Part shown: positions 8,943 through 18,209 of the stretch, in pieces
Position numbering within the stretch: the stretch's first letter is position 1
Layout of the letters: each line of letters begins with the position of its first letter
Source: Sulfurovum sp.
Lineage (GTDB): Bacteria; Campylobacterota; Campylobacteria; Campylobacterales; Sulfurovaceae
Direction: 5' to 3'
NCBI GenBank assembly: GCA_020721085.1
Contig: DYNJ01000001.1
Coordinates: 5,313 to 40,728, forward strand
Length of the DNA stretch: 35,416 nucleotides
Position numbers and translations under genes: made by a program
Notes under the pieces: generated by a model
Databases searched by the model: none
Seen by the model: the letters and a program-made list of their open reading frames with translations, nothing else
What the model was told of the DNA's origin: nothing

Positions 8943-9770
8943 TCAGCTCCTCTGAGTCTTGTCTGAAATTTCCGTACGATTAAGTGCAATATCATCCCTT
9001 ATCCAGCGATCCGGATCCAAAAATGTATTGTCATGGATATGCTTAAATGAAGCATTGATCATCTTAAACAGATTGCCGTTTTCCTGCTCCATCACTTCTA
9101 GCCAATGTTTGATCTTCTCTCTTGCAAAAGGCAGTTTGATATTTTTCATCATCGCTGGACAGGATTCATCACCAATGGTCGTAAGGGCGTTTTCTTCCGC
9201 AAATGCCGCCAGCTGCCTCTCTCTGACCTGGATCAGAGGACGGATCAGATGGAAGCCTCTGTCTGTCTTGTAGACAGGTGCCATAGAGCGCATCGTGCCG
9301 TTATAAAACATATTCATAAAAAAGCTCTCTACCGCATCGTCAAAATGATGCCCCAGCGCCACTTTGCCAAAACCGCCTTTTTCGGCAAAGCTGTACAGCG
9401 CCCCGCGCCGCATCCTCGAAAAAAACGAACAAAAAGAGCTGTTTTCGCGGATAGCGTCCTGAGAAATATCAAAAATCCCTGTTTTATAAACCGTATGGGT
9501 GATGCCATGCGTCTTGCAGTGCTCCTGCAGATAACCGTACTCTTCTCCGGGCATACCATAGTGCACTGTACAGGCTTCAAAATCAAAATCAAAAGGAGCG
9601 TGACGCTGCATATATTTGAGCGCATGCACAAGCGCCAACGAATCTTTGCCGCCGCTGAGCCCTACAAGCACCCTGTCGCCTTCATTGATGAGGCGAAACT
9701 CGGCATTGGTCTTGCCGATAGTCTTGAGGATCTTTTTGCTCAACTGCACTTGAGAGGGCATACTACTCAA
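8943..9770 (-). CDS. TtcA-like PP-loop ATPase (tRNA 2-thiocytidine synthetase family)
   Basis: PP-loop VLVGLSGGKDSLALVHAL, SRMRRGALY, ALGHHFDDAVESFFMNMFY. Confidence 0.88.
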   Translation of the reverse strand: MSSMPSQVQLSKKILKTIGKTNAEFRLINEGDRVLVGLSGGKDSLALVHALKYMQRHAPFDFDFEACTVHYGMPGEEYGYLQEHCKTHGITHTVYKTGIFDISQDAIRENSSFCSFFSRMRRGALYSFAEKGGFGKVALGHHFDDAVESFFMNMFYNGTMRSMAPVYKTDRGFHLIRPLIQVRERQLAAFAEENALTTIGDESCPAMMKNIKLPFAREKIKHWLEVMEQENGNLFKMINASFKHIHDNTFLDPDRWIRDDIALNRTEISDKTQRS

Positions 9771-10455
9771 TGGCTTCTACCATATCCAAGATAAACTCGG
9801 CGCTCTGCTTGGCAGAACTCTCCAAAAAAGTATCAAAATCAAATCCAGCATCCATGTCGGCGCTGTCACTGATGGCGCGAAGGATAAAAAACGGGATATC
9901 CAGAGCATTGCATACCACAGCGACACTTGCGCCTTCCATCTCGAGAGCATGTGCGTTAAATATTTCGGCAATCCAGCTTTTGCGCTCCGTATTGGCTACG
10001 AACTGATCACCGGTTGCTATAACCCCCTCTTTGAGCGGCACTCCTCTTTTTTGCGCGACACTGTGAGCCAATCGGCGCAGATGCGGATCGGTCGGCATAC
10101 ATACCTCTCCTTCCGGCACGAAACCATGCGGATGACCAAAAGCGGTAATATCCAAATCATGCTGACACAATCCATCAGCAATGATAAGATCGCCTACATT
10201 CAGATCAGGATCTATCCCCCCTGCTACACCTGAGAATAGCAACATATCGCATCCAAACTTCTCTATCAATATCGTAGCGGTAAGCGCTGAAAACACTTTG
10301 CCGATCTTTGAATAGGCAATGGCTACCGATTTTCCTTTATATGTCGCTTCATAGTAAGTATTGCCGGCATAATCAGTCTCTTTGATATTTTCGACTTTTT
10401 CCAGAATCGGTGCTATCTCTTCTCTCATCGCGCCCATAATAGCTATTTTTTTCAT
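9763..10455 (-). CDS. mtnN: 5'-methylthioadenosine/S-adenosylhomocysteine nucleosidase
   Basis: KKIAIMGAMREEIAPIL, FSGVAGGIDPDLNVGDLIIAD, ALEMEGASVAVVC, RAISDSAD. Confidence 0.95.
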   Translation of the reverse strand: MKKIAIMGAMREEIAPILEKVENIKETDYAGNTYYEATYKGKSVAIAYSKIGKVFSALTATILIEKFGCDMLLFSGVAGGIDPDLNVGDLIIADGLCQHDLDITAFGHPHGFVPEGEVCMPTDPHLRRLAHSVAQKRGVPLKEGVIATGDQFVANTERKSWIAEIFNAHALEMEGASVAVVCNALDIPFFILRAISDSADMDAGFDFDTFLESSAKQSAEFILDMVEAIE

Positions 10456-10608
10456 TTTTGTTTTTCCTTTTATTGTTTATTTATTGCACTCTATGTGAAA
10501 AGTATCATCTCCTCGCTATTCACATTTTTTTCATTAGTGTTATTGCCGCAACCGCAAAACATAAACAACAGTACACAAACGGCTATTTTAGACACCAACA
10601 ATCCGCCT

Positions 10609-11559
10609 TTACTGGCTTTCCAACTCTTTTAATGCATTAATGGCTGCTTCAAGCGATGCCATATCATTCACATTGAAATGCGGTTTTGAAGTTGAGCTTT
10701 TGTTTAGCCCTTTGAGTACATTGCCATGCCCGAACTCGATATAACAATCCACTTGACCATCTATATTTTTTATAGATTGCTTATAAAGCACAGGCATCAC
10801 AAGCTGTTTTGGAAGAAGCACCAAAGCATCCTGTTTTGTGCTGTATGGTTTTGCAGTGACATTGGAGACCACAGGAGCTATAAAATTATCTTTCAGTACT
10901 TCTTGCAGTTTTTTGGCTAGCGGTGCAACGGCTGAGTCAAGCAGCGGGCAGTGGCTGGCAACCGACATATTGAGTAGCATCGCTCTTTTGGCTTTCGCGT
11001 TTTTCAACACATCCACGAACTCTTCGAGGTCTTTTTTGGCACCGGCTATGACGATCTGACCGTCAGAGTTATAATTGACCGCCCAAATTTGCTTACCGCT
11101 AGCTCTAGCCTCATTACAAAGATTTTCTACCGTCTCATCGCCAAGCCCCAAGGATACAAGCATCCCCACCTCTTGGTTGGCACAAGCCTCAGCCATGAGC
11201 TTGCCTCTTAGATGAACAAGCTCGACTGCATCAATTATATCAAGGGCTCCGCTTGCCACGAGAGCCGAAAACTCACCCAAAGAGTGTCCAAGTGTGAGCG
11301 TCGGAACTATGGAGGTTTTATCGACAAAAAGCTTATGAGCGATAGATGCGGCTAGCAATATAGCCGGTTGTGTAAATTGCGTTTGTGCGAGATTTTCATT
11401 TTCCGCAAACATCAACGCTTCAAAATCTATCCCTGTCCGCTCTTTGGCTTGGGCAAACATCTCTTTAGCAGCTTGGCTATTTTCAAAAAAATCTCTCCCC
11501 ATCCCTACAGCCTGAGACCCCTGTCCTGCAAAGACAAATGCGCATTTTACTCCCATCAA
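10609..11559 (-). CDS. fabD: Malonyl-CoA-ACP transacylase
   Basis: FVFAGQGSQAVGMG, LGHSLGEFSALVASGAL, VASHCPLLD. Confidence 0.95.
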   Translation of the reverse strand: MMGVKCAFVFAGQGSQAVGMGRDFFENSQAAKEMFAQAKERTGIDFEALMFAENENLAQTQFTQPAILLAASIAHKLFVDKTSIVPTLTLGHSLGEFSALVASGALDIIDAVELVHLRGKLMAEACANQEVGMLVSLGLGDETVENLCNEARASGKQIWAVNYNSDGQIVIAGAKKDLEEFVDVLKNAKAKRAMLLNMSVASHCPLLDSAVAPLAKKLQEVLKDNFIAPVVSNVTAKPYSTKQDALVLLPKQLVMPVLYKQSIKNIDGQVDCYIEFGHGNVLKGLNKSSTSKPHFNVNDMASLEAAINALKELESQ

Positions 11560-11691
11560 AACTCCTATTAGATATTTTTGTTATTTTATCAAAAAGTTGG
11601 TGAAGGCTCACTGCGAATGGCTCCAGAGAAGTGCGGACCTGGTTTAACCCGGATTTTTATCATTAAGGATAATTGATTGTAACAATGAGAT

Positions 11692-11728
11692 ATTGCCTCA
11701 TGACTTGCATGTGTAAGCATGAGACAAT
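11692..11728. other. Imperfect hairpin between slyD and fabD
   Basis: ATTG-c-CTCATG-a-CTT-GCATGTGT-AAG-CATGAG-a-CAAT: 13 paired positions with one mismatch and one bulge; no long U tract on either strand. Confidence 0.5.
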
Positions 11729-11765
11729 CTTTGAAAGTTTTAATAAGCCGATAGAGGGAGTCTGC

Positions 11766-12284
11766 TTAGTGGCAGCCGCATCCGCCATGATTGCTGCAGC
11801 AACCGCTGTCATCCTCGCCGCCGACATACCCGCTTAGCGCCTCATCTGCTGTCGCCTCTCTGGAATCAAGCACTACTACGGAAAACATCAGATCCTTGCC
11901 TGCCAACGGATGGTTGAAGTCGATAGTTACCTCAGCATCGTCAAATGATTTCACAGTCACCTGTACAGTCTGTCCATGCTCGCCTTGACCGTAAAGCACC
12001 ATCCCGACCTTTAGATCAACGCCGTCAAACTGATCTTTCGGGAGAGTCTGGATCGCCTCAGGATCCATTTCGCCGTATGCCTCTGCTGCCTTAACCAAAA
12101 CATCTCCGGTTTCGCCTTTTTTCATGCCTACCAAAGCATTCTCAAGACCGGGGATGATCTGGCTTTTGCCGGTGATGAACTCCAGCGGCGCTCCGCCTTT
12201 GTTCGAATCCACAGTCTCTGTACCGCCTACCTCTTTGACCTCATACTCCATAGATACTACGCTATTTTCTTTTTCAATTTTCAT
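11766..12284 (-). CDS. slyD: FKBP-type peptidyl-prolyl isomerase, SlyD-like
   Basis: IPGLENALVGMKKGE, DFNHPLAGKDLMFSVVV, metal-binding C-terminal tail GCCSNHGGCGCH. Confidence 0.93.
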   Translation of the reverse strand: MKIEKENSVVSMEYEVKEVGGTETVDSNKGGAPLEFITGKSQIIPGLENALVGMKKGETGDVLVKAAEAYGEMDPEAIQTLPKDQFDGVDLKVGMVLYGQGEHGQTVQVTVKSFDDAEVTIDFNHPLAGKDLMFSVVVLDSREATADEALSGYVGGEDDSGCCSNHGGCGCH

Positions 12285-12481
12285 GATTGCTCCATTATGT
12301 GATTTCGTGGTATTTTAGCTTAGCAAACTTTATACGCCCTTATGAAATAGAAATAGCCTATTTACAAAAGTTTTAGCTGCTTGATCGGGGTGAAATTGCA
12401 CTTGTGTTTAGAATTGTCGTAAGCAGCACTTGACCCTAAGCATATTTTGTGATATAACCAAATAAGAATTTCACATCTTAA

Positions 12482-12811
12482 ATGAAGGATAAGATAAAGC
12501 TGTCTCGGGTGAATATCTTGACGCTGATTATCGAAGATTATAAAAATATGAAAAAGAAGCTCAAACAATTCACACAGAAACTTGGTACCGGTCTCAAGCA
12601 GGAATTGTCTGAAACAAGACAGATTCCCGGTCAAATCAGAAAAGGCAATCTTAAAGAAGCCGGCAAACAGATAGGTGATATCGGAAGGATGATTGTCATC
12701 GCTGCTGTATGGGTGCTTCCGGCAGGAGCTATTATTAGCGGATTTATCGTTAAGTACTCAAAGAAGATAAGACCGAGTGCTTTTCTGTATGAGACGGATG
12801 AAAGCGTTTAA
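12482..12811 (+). CDS. Small membrane protein resembling the LETM1-like core
   Basis: 109 aa (or 87 aa from ATG 12548): LSETRQIPGQIRKGNLKEAGKQIGDIGRMIVIAAVWVLPAGAIISGFIVKYSKKIRPSAF; the LP(A/G)G...PSAF pattern resembles LETM1-like proteins. Confidence 0.6.
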   Translation: MKDKIKLSRVNILTLIIEDYKNMKKKLKQFTQKLGTGLKQELSETRQIPGQIRKGNLKEAGKQIGDIGRMIVIAAVWVLPAGAIISGFIVKYSKKIRPSAFLYETDESV

Positions 12812-12859
12812 GATGATCGGAGTATAATGACAGAAACATCATTATCATTTATTTCATTT

Positions 12860-13180
12860 CTAAGTTGATGTTTCAATTTTTAGATATATATCCCCATTGT
12901 AATGAATTTTATATCTTTTTGTTGTTTCTGTATCTTTTGGTATGTTTATACTGTCAATTACTATACCTATCTTTCGAGAAGCATCCTTGATTGCGGTCTC
13001 CAAATTAAAGCTTTTTTCTAAGTCGAGGTCAATATCTTCACTAAATCTATCCAACTCATAACAAAGAAGCAGAGCTGTGCAACCCTTAAAGACCATAGAA
13101 TAATTTTTTGAATTTATTGATAACAAAATCTCTCTCATAAAAAGAATGTGTAATGCTTTTTGATTATCGTCATAGTTCAT
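12860..13180 (-). pseudogene. C-terminally truncated AbiEii/AbiGii-family nucleotidyltransferase toxin remnant
   Basis: MNYDDNQKALHILFMREILLSINSKNYSMVFKGCTALLLCYELDRFSEDIDLDLEKS...; ends after ~106 aa, much shorter than the usual domain. Confidence 0.7.
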
Positions 13181-13355
13181 TTTTATTTCTCCACCTTCTG
13201 AGGATGTCAGCTTCACTATGGCTAAGATTCAATTCTAGCTCGTCCAGCTTCAGGCGTAATTCACTTATGTCCGCTTCGTCAAACATAAAGTCCCAAAAAT
13301 CATCAAGTGGCTGGGGATACTGTTTTTTGATAACTATCCGATAGTAAATATTAGT
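13170..13355 (-). pseudogene. 3' remnant of the gene upstream of the AbiEii-like ORF (probable antitoxin)
   Basis: In-frame TNIYYRIVIKKQYPQPLDDFWDFMFDEADISELRLKLDELELNLSHSEADILRRWRNKNEL* with an upstream in-frame TAA (13356-13358) and no start in the N-terminal part; its stop overlaps the toxin start (ATGAACTATGA). Confidence 0.5.
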
Positions 13356-13431
13356 TTAAGATTTGTATTTTTCATTTACCACTTCACTATGATATAAAAC
13401 TACTTGAACCATATATTTGTTAGCTGTCGTG

Positions 13432-13770
13432 TCATTTGCGATAAAAAGCTGATCCGAATATGATCAATAAAGCTATCGCTGCAGCCGTATAAACAATCAA
13501 TTTCTCACCTGAGATACCAAATAGACCACCAAGAGAATATAGCGCAAAAGCTAGAACTAGACCGAAAATGACAGATGATGATCCCTTTAGCTCCCATGCC
13601 ATCCTTTTTTTAAGCATATCAAAGGGAAGATTTTTGATTTCTGTCTCGGAAAACTTATCATAGAGATGATGACCACCTTTTCGTCCAAGTGCAAAATGGA
13701 TAATGACAGCCGGCACAAAAATAGCAGCTGTCAGCCAAAACAAAAACGAACCAAGTGTCCAGTCACTCAT
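13432..13770 (-). CDS. Small membrane protein of unknown function
   Basis: 112 aa, about 3 hydrophobic segments; ATG preceded by a G8 tract placed like a Shine-Dalgarno sequence. Confidence 0.7.
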   Translation of the reverse strand: MSDWTLGSFLFWLTAAIFVPAVIIHFALGRKGGHHLYDKFSETEIKNLPFDMLKKRMAWELKGSSSVIFGLVLAFALYSLGGLFGISGEKLIVYTAAAIALLIIFGSAFYRK

Positions 13771-13777
13771 AGATACA

Positions 13778-13785
13778 CCCCCCCC
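13778..13785 (-). promoter_or_regulatory. Homopolymeric G8 tract (C8 on +) at ribosome-binding-site position
   Basis: Minus strand TTAATTAAGGGGGGGGTGTATCTATGAGTGAC; the tract ends 7 nt before the ATG at 13770. Confidence 0.7.
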
Positions 13786-13802
13786 TTAATTAATGAACAT
13801 AC

Positions 13803-15023
13803 TTATATTCTGCTTTGGGGCGCATTTGGATGGTAAAAAAGCAATCCCAATGTCGCTACAGCAGCGAACAAGGCTCCTGTGATAAATGTGGTTGAGGCGC
13901 CGTATATGCTCCACAACGACCCAGCAATGACACTTGCCAGCAAGAGTGCAGCGCCACTCACCAGATTTAATATTCCGAAGGCTGTACCGCGAAGCTCAGC
14001 AGGCGCCGTGTCGGCAACGAGTTTTGAGAGCAACCCTTGTGTGAGTGCCATATGCAGGCCCCAGAATGCCGCACCGAGCAATGTGATCCAAGGAGATGCA
14101 GCTATTGCCAACACTACATCAGCGATGATGAGTATCATAAGTCCATATACCAGAAGCGTTCGCGCAGAAAGCCGGTCAGACGCTGCGCCTGCCGGATATG
14201 CAAATATAGCATAGACGACATTCATCACAACCATGATCGCGGGCACATAGGTGACAGTAAGCCCAACATCCTGGGCACGAAGAATCAAAAACGCTTCACT
14301 AAAACGAGCAAGGGTAAAGACCGCGCCAAGCACAACGACAAACCAATACCTCTGTGGAAGGTTCTTGACATCGATCAATGTCAAGTTGTTTCCAACATCA
14401 ACAGCATATTCTGAGGACTCTGGCTCGCGCACCGCAAAGACCAGTAGAAACACGGCAAGAAACGCCGGAATGACCGCTATCCATAATACAGCTTTGATAT
14501 CGTTGGCTAGCCAAATCATGAATATGACCGCGAGTATTGGTCCCACAAATGCCCCGACCGAATCGAGTGACTGGCGCAGTCCATAGGCCGCACCCCTAAG
14601 CTGCGGTGGTGTGATATCGGCAATGAGTGCATCACGAGGCGCACCGCGAATGCCTTTGCCGATGCGATCTGCGAAGCGTGCTCCAAACACCCATCCGATA
14701 GTTGTAGCAAGTGGAAATATCATCTTGGTAATGGCGCTCAGTCCGTATCCAAGCACGACAAGATACTTGCGTTTCCTGAAGTAATCACTAACTATGCCTG
14801 AAAATACCTTCGCGATCGCAGCCGTTGCTTCTGCAATACCTTCGATTATTCCGATCGTAACCATGGACGCACCGAGCACTGTTGACATAAATATCGGCAA
14901 AAGGCTATGGACCAGTTCAGAAGAAATATCCATAAACATAGAGACAAATCCAAGCGCCCAAATGCCTTTTGGCAACTTTTGATAGATACCATTACTAGAA
15001 GTTGATAGCTCAGATATATTCAT
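13803..15023 (-). CDS. Major facilitator superfamily transporter
   Basis: 406 aa, 12-TM pattern, loop motif GARFADRIGKGIRGAPRDALIADI. Confidence 0.9.
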   Translation of the reverse strand: MNISELSTSSNGIYQKLPKGIWALGFVSMFMDISSELVHSLLPIFMSTVLGASMVTIGIIEGIAEATAAIAKVFSGIVSDYFRKRKYLVVLGYGLSAITKMIFPLATTIGWVFGARFADRIGKGIRGAPRDALIADITPPQLRGAAYGLRQSLDSVGAFVGPILAVIFMIWLANDIKAVLWIAVIPAFLAVFLLVFAVREPESSEYAVDVGNNLTLIDVKNLPQRYWFVVVLGAVFTLARFSEAFLILRAQDVGLTVTYVPAIMVVMNVVYAIFAYPAGAASDRLSARTLLVYGLMILIIADVVLAIAASPWITLLGAAFWGLHMALTQGLLSKLVADTAPAELRGTAFGILNLVSGAALLLASVIAGSLWSIYGASTTFITGALFAAVATLGLLFYHPNAPQSRI

Positions 15024-15171
15024 TTGACAACCGATACATTATTTTTATACAAATCAGTATATCATATATTTGCCGAGCTTTCTACGGATACTTTTGCCAA
15101 AATTGTATATATTTGGCAGTTTCTCCCTTTTTAACGAGTACCGTGAAAATAGGAGAAAATATTTTCAGGTT

Positions 15172-17490
15172 TTATAATTGCACCCGCCTAAGTCTGAGTG
15201 AATTTCCAATAACGGAAACAGAGCTGAAGCTCATTGCCGCTGCGGCTATCATTGGAGACAGAAGCATTCCAAAGAACGGATACAATACTCCTGCGGCAAT
15301 CGGAATACCGGCCGTGTTATAAACGAAGGCAAAGAATAGATTCTGTCTGATATTGCGCATGGTGGCACGGCTCAATCGTCTGGCTCTGACGATGCCTCGC
15401 AAATCACCTTTGACCAAAGTGATGCCTGCACTTTCTATTGCCACATCGGTACCTGTACCCATAGCAATTCCGACTTGGGCCTGTGCCAATGCGGGAGCAT
15501 CGTTAATACCATCACCTGCCATAGCGACTGTATGTCCATCCGCTTGGAGCTGCTTGATCAGTTCAGCTTTTTGTTCTGGCAAGACCTCGGCATATACTTG
15601 GTCGATCCTAAGTATATCGGCAACGGCTTTCGCGGTGATATGACTGTCACCGGTGAGCATTACTATTCTGATACCTTCGGTATGTAGATCCCGAATAGCT
15701 TCGGCTGAGGAGTCCTTGATCGGGTCAGCGACGCTGATCAAACCGGCTGTTTTGCCGTCAATGGCAATCAGCAAAACAGTCTTGCCTTCGGTGCGTTGTT
15801 TGTCCGCTTGCGCCGACAAGTCTCCGGCATCGATACCAAGACTTTCAAGCAGTTTTACATTCCCTGCCGCCACCGTATATCCATCAACTTCACCCATGAC
15901 GCCTTTTCCAGTAATAGATTGGAAGTTATCGGTCTTGATCGGCTTGATCCCCTTTTCTTCTGCTCCACGCACAATAGCCTCTGCCAAAGGATGTTCGCTG
16001 GCGCGTTCGAGACTGGCGGCTATATATAATATTTCATCTTCGGTAAATCCCGCCTCTGCTTGCACTGCGACAAGCTTTGGTTTGCCTTCAGTCAGCGTAC
16101 CGGTCTTGTCCACGACTAGAATATCGACTTTTTCCATGATCTCCAGCGCTTCGGCATTTTTTATCAAGACTCCTGCCATAGCGCCACGCCCTGTCCCGAC
16201 CATGATAGAAATAGGCGTAGCAAGTCCCAGTGCGCACGGACAGGCGATGATAAGTACTGCGACAGCATTGACGACGGCGTATGCCAGGCGCGGCTCCGGT
16301 CCCCACACCCACCAGGCGATAAAGGCAACCGCGGCGACACCAACCACAATAGGTACGAAATAACCTGCCACTACATCTGCCAATTTTTGAATTGGCGCTC
16401 GTGAGCGTTGCGCTTTGGCCACCATATTTACGATTTGTGCCAGCAGGGTATCGGAACCGACTTTTTCTGCCCGCATCAATAAACTGCCTGTTGCATTGAC
16501 TGTCGCGCCGAAGAGCTTATCGCCGGCTGACTTTACTGCATTGATAGGTTCGCCTGTGATCATAGATTCGTCGACACTGCTTTCGCCATTGATGACTATG
16601 CCATCTACAGGTATTTTCTCGCCCGGACGGATACGCAAGGTATCACCGGGCTGTACATGCTCCAAAGGGATATCTTCTTCTGTTCCGTCCTTTCGCACGA
16701 TGCGCGCCGTATTTGGAGCAAGATCGAGCAGCATCCGGATAGCCGTGTTGGTTTGTGAGCGGGTGCGCAGTTCAAGTACTTGACCAAGAAGCACCAGAGC
16801 TGTGATCACGGCTCCCACTTCAAAATATACATCTACCAAACCATCTTCCATTTGCATTGCAGATGGGAAAATCCGCGGAAACAATAAAGCAACTACGCTA
16901 TATATCCAGGCCACTGATACACCCAATGCGATCAATGTAAACATATTGGGATTCCATGTTTGGACAGATTGCCAGCCCCGTACAAAAAATGGCCATCCCC
17001 CCCACAATACAACAGGTGTTGCCAATACAAATTCAATCCATTGAACCAATCGCATCGTAAGCCAATCCGGAAGCCAAGCAGGCACCATATCGGCGATCAT
17101 GGATAGCAAAAATACTGGTAAAGCCAAAACAATGCAGACCAAAAAGCGGCGGCTCATGTCGATGAGTTCTTCGTTTTTTTCTTCAATGCTGAATGTAACA
17201 GGTTCCAGCGCCATACCGCACTTGGGGCAATAGCCGGGATGATCTTGCGCTACCTCCGGATGCATGGGGCATGTGTAGGTGATTGGTTCGCCATCTGTTT
17301 TATGGGACGGCAAGGTTCTTTTATCTAGATATTGTTCCGGGTGCTCTTGAAATTTGTGCAGGCAATGTTCACTGCAGAAATAATAATATTTGTTTGAATA
17401 GTTGTAATTGTATTTGGAGTCGCTTGAAACCTCCATATTGCAGACGGGATCAATATGTTGCTCTTTTTTAGTATTTGGTTTTGTTCTCAT
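15172..17490 (-). CDS. Heavy-metal (Cu+-type) P1B ATPase with N-terminal YHS and Cys/His metal-binding domains
   Basis: [13 protein letters not shown] (CPC), [25 protein letters not shown]-terminus [10 protein letters not shown]...YFCSEHC (YHS) and [29 protein letters not shown] 17490 follows AAGGGAGATGGAG; the track uses GTG 17529. Confidence 0.93.
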   Translation of the reverse strand: MRTKPNTKKEQHIDPVCNMEVSSDSKYNYNYSNKYYYFCSEHCLHKFQEHPEQYLDKRTLPSHKTDGEPITYTCPMHPEVAQDHPGYCPKCGMALEPVTFSIEEKNEELIDMSRRFLVCIVLALPVFLLSMIADMVPAWLPDWLTMRLVQWIEFVLATPVVLWGGWPFFVRGWQSVQTWNPNMFTLIALGVSVAWIYSVVALLFPRIFPSAMQMEDGLVDVYFEVGAVITALVLLGQVLELRTRSQTNTAIRMLLDLAPNTARIVRKDGTEEDIPLEHVQPGDTLRIRPGEKIPVDGIVINGESSVDESMITGEPINAVKSAGDKLFGATVNATGSLLMRAEKVGSDTLLAQIVNMVAKAQRSRAPIQKLADVVAGYFVPIVVGVAAVAFIAWWVWGPEPRLAYAVVNAVAVLIIACPCALGLATPISIMVGTGRGAMAGVLIKNAEALEIMEKVDILVVDKTGTLTEGKPKLVAVQAEAGFTEDEILYIAASLERASEHPLAEAIVRGAEEKGIKPIKTDNFQSITGKGVMGEVDGYTVAAGNVKLLESLGIDAGDLSAQADKQRTEGKTVLLIAIDGKTAGLISVADPIKDSSAEAIRDLHTEGIRIVMLTGDSHITAKAVADILRIDQVYAEVLPEQKAELIKQLQADGHTVAMAGDGINDAPALAQAQVGIAMGTGTDVAIESAGITLVKGDLRGIVRARRLSRATMRNIRQNLFFAFVYNTAGIPIAAGVLYPFFGMLLSPMIAAAAMSFSSVSVIGNSLRLRRVQL

Positions 17491-17600
17491 ATCTCCATCT
17501 CCCTTTTGGGCTCTTGAACTTGTACTCACTCCTTGTCAAGGCATAAAGAAGTATATCATTTTTCGCCGATCTTTTACAGACTTTATGTTAAAATTCCACC

Positions 17601-18209
17601 ATGAAAAGAAGTCCTAAACTCAACCTTTATACTACTTCGATCATAGGCGGAGTATATCGCGGCCGCAAGATCGATATCCCCGCCATCGATACGACGAGAA
17701 GTTCCAAAGCAATTCTCAAGGAGTCGCTTTTTGATACTCTCCAGTTTGATCTGATCGATAAAAACTTTGTAGAAGTTTTCGCCGGAAGCGGTTCGGTCGG
17801 GCTGGAAGCGCTCTCGCGCGGAGCCGGTGCATGCTGGTTTATCGAATATTACAAAGCCACATATGAGATTTTATTAAATAATATAAAACGCATTGACCCT
17901 TCCAGATCCCATCATTTTTTAGGAGACAGCTTCGAGAAGTTTGCATTGGTGTACGAGCTTGTCAAAAAAAGCGGCGTGAAAAGCTATTTTTATTTTGATC
18001 CGCCATTTTCTACCCGAGAAGGGATGAATGATATCTACGATAAAACGATCAGCCTGATAGAGTCGATAGAGCCCAATAGTTGTGAAAAGGTTATCATAGA
18101 ACATATGAGTATGCTTGAGCTTCCAAGGCATATAGGCGCTTTAGAACAGATCAAGTGCAAAAAGTTCGGTAAAAGTTCGCTAAGCTACTTTGCCCCCAAG
18201 GAGAATTGA
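17601..18209 (+). CDS. rsmD: 16S rRNA (guanine(966)-N(2))-methyltransferase RsmD
   Basis: IIGGVYRGRKIDIP, TRSSKAILKESLFDTL, VEVFAGSGSVGLEALSRGA, YFDPPF. Confidence 0.9.
   Translation: MKRSPKLNLYTTSIIGGVYRGRKIDIPAIDTTRSSKAILKESLFDTLQFDLIDKNFVEVFAGSGSVGLEALSRGAGACWFIEYYKATYEILLNNIKRIDPSRSHHFLGDSFEKFALVYELVKKSGVKSYFYFDPPFSTREGMNDIYDKTISLIESIEPNSCEKVIIEHMSMLELPRHIGALEQIKCKKFGKSSLSYFAPKEN

Noticed and set aside
9105-9794. 229 aa plus-strand ORF
   Set aside because: Antisense to the TtcA-like gene; no domain.
10494-10535. TGTGAA...TTCACA followed by T7, like a plus-strand terminator
   Set aside because: Loop of about 19 nt and only 6 bp of stem; flanking genes are on the minus strand, so no transcript is expected to need it.
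11600-11660. Minus-strand GGGTTAAACCAGGTCCGC... suggested a 4.5S SRP RNA
   Set aside because: The highly conserved GGAAGG-AGCAG tip of bacterial SRP RNA is absent and the helix pairing does not fit.
12370-12428. GCTGCTT...AAGCAGC inverted repeat
   Set aside because: 7-bp arms about 40 nt apart in AT-rich spacer; likely chance without conservation data.
12362-12634. 90 aa minus-strand ORF near the LETM1-like gene
   Set aside because: Overlaps the better supported plus-strand ORF 12482..12811 and has no recognisable features.
15653-16363. 236 aa plus-strand ORF
   Set aside because: Antisense to the P-type ATPase; Ser/Pro/Thr-rich low-complexity composition typical of a shadow frame.
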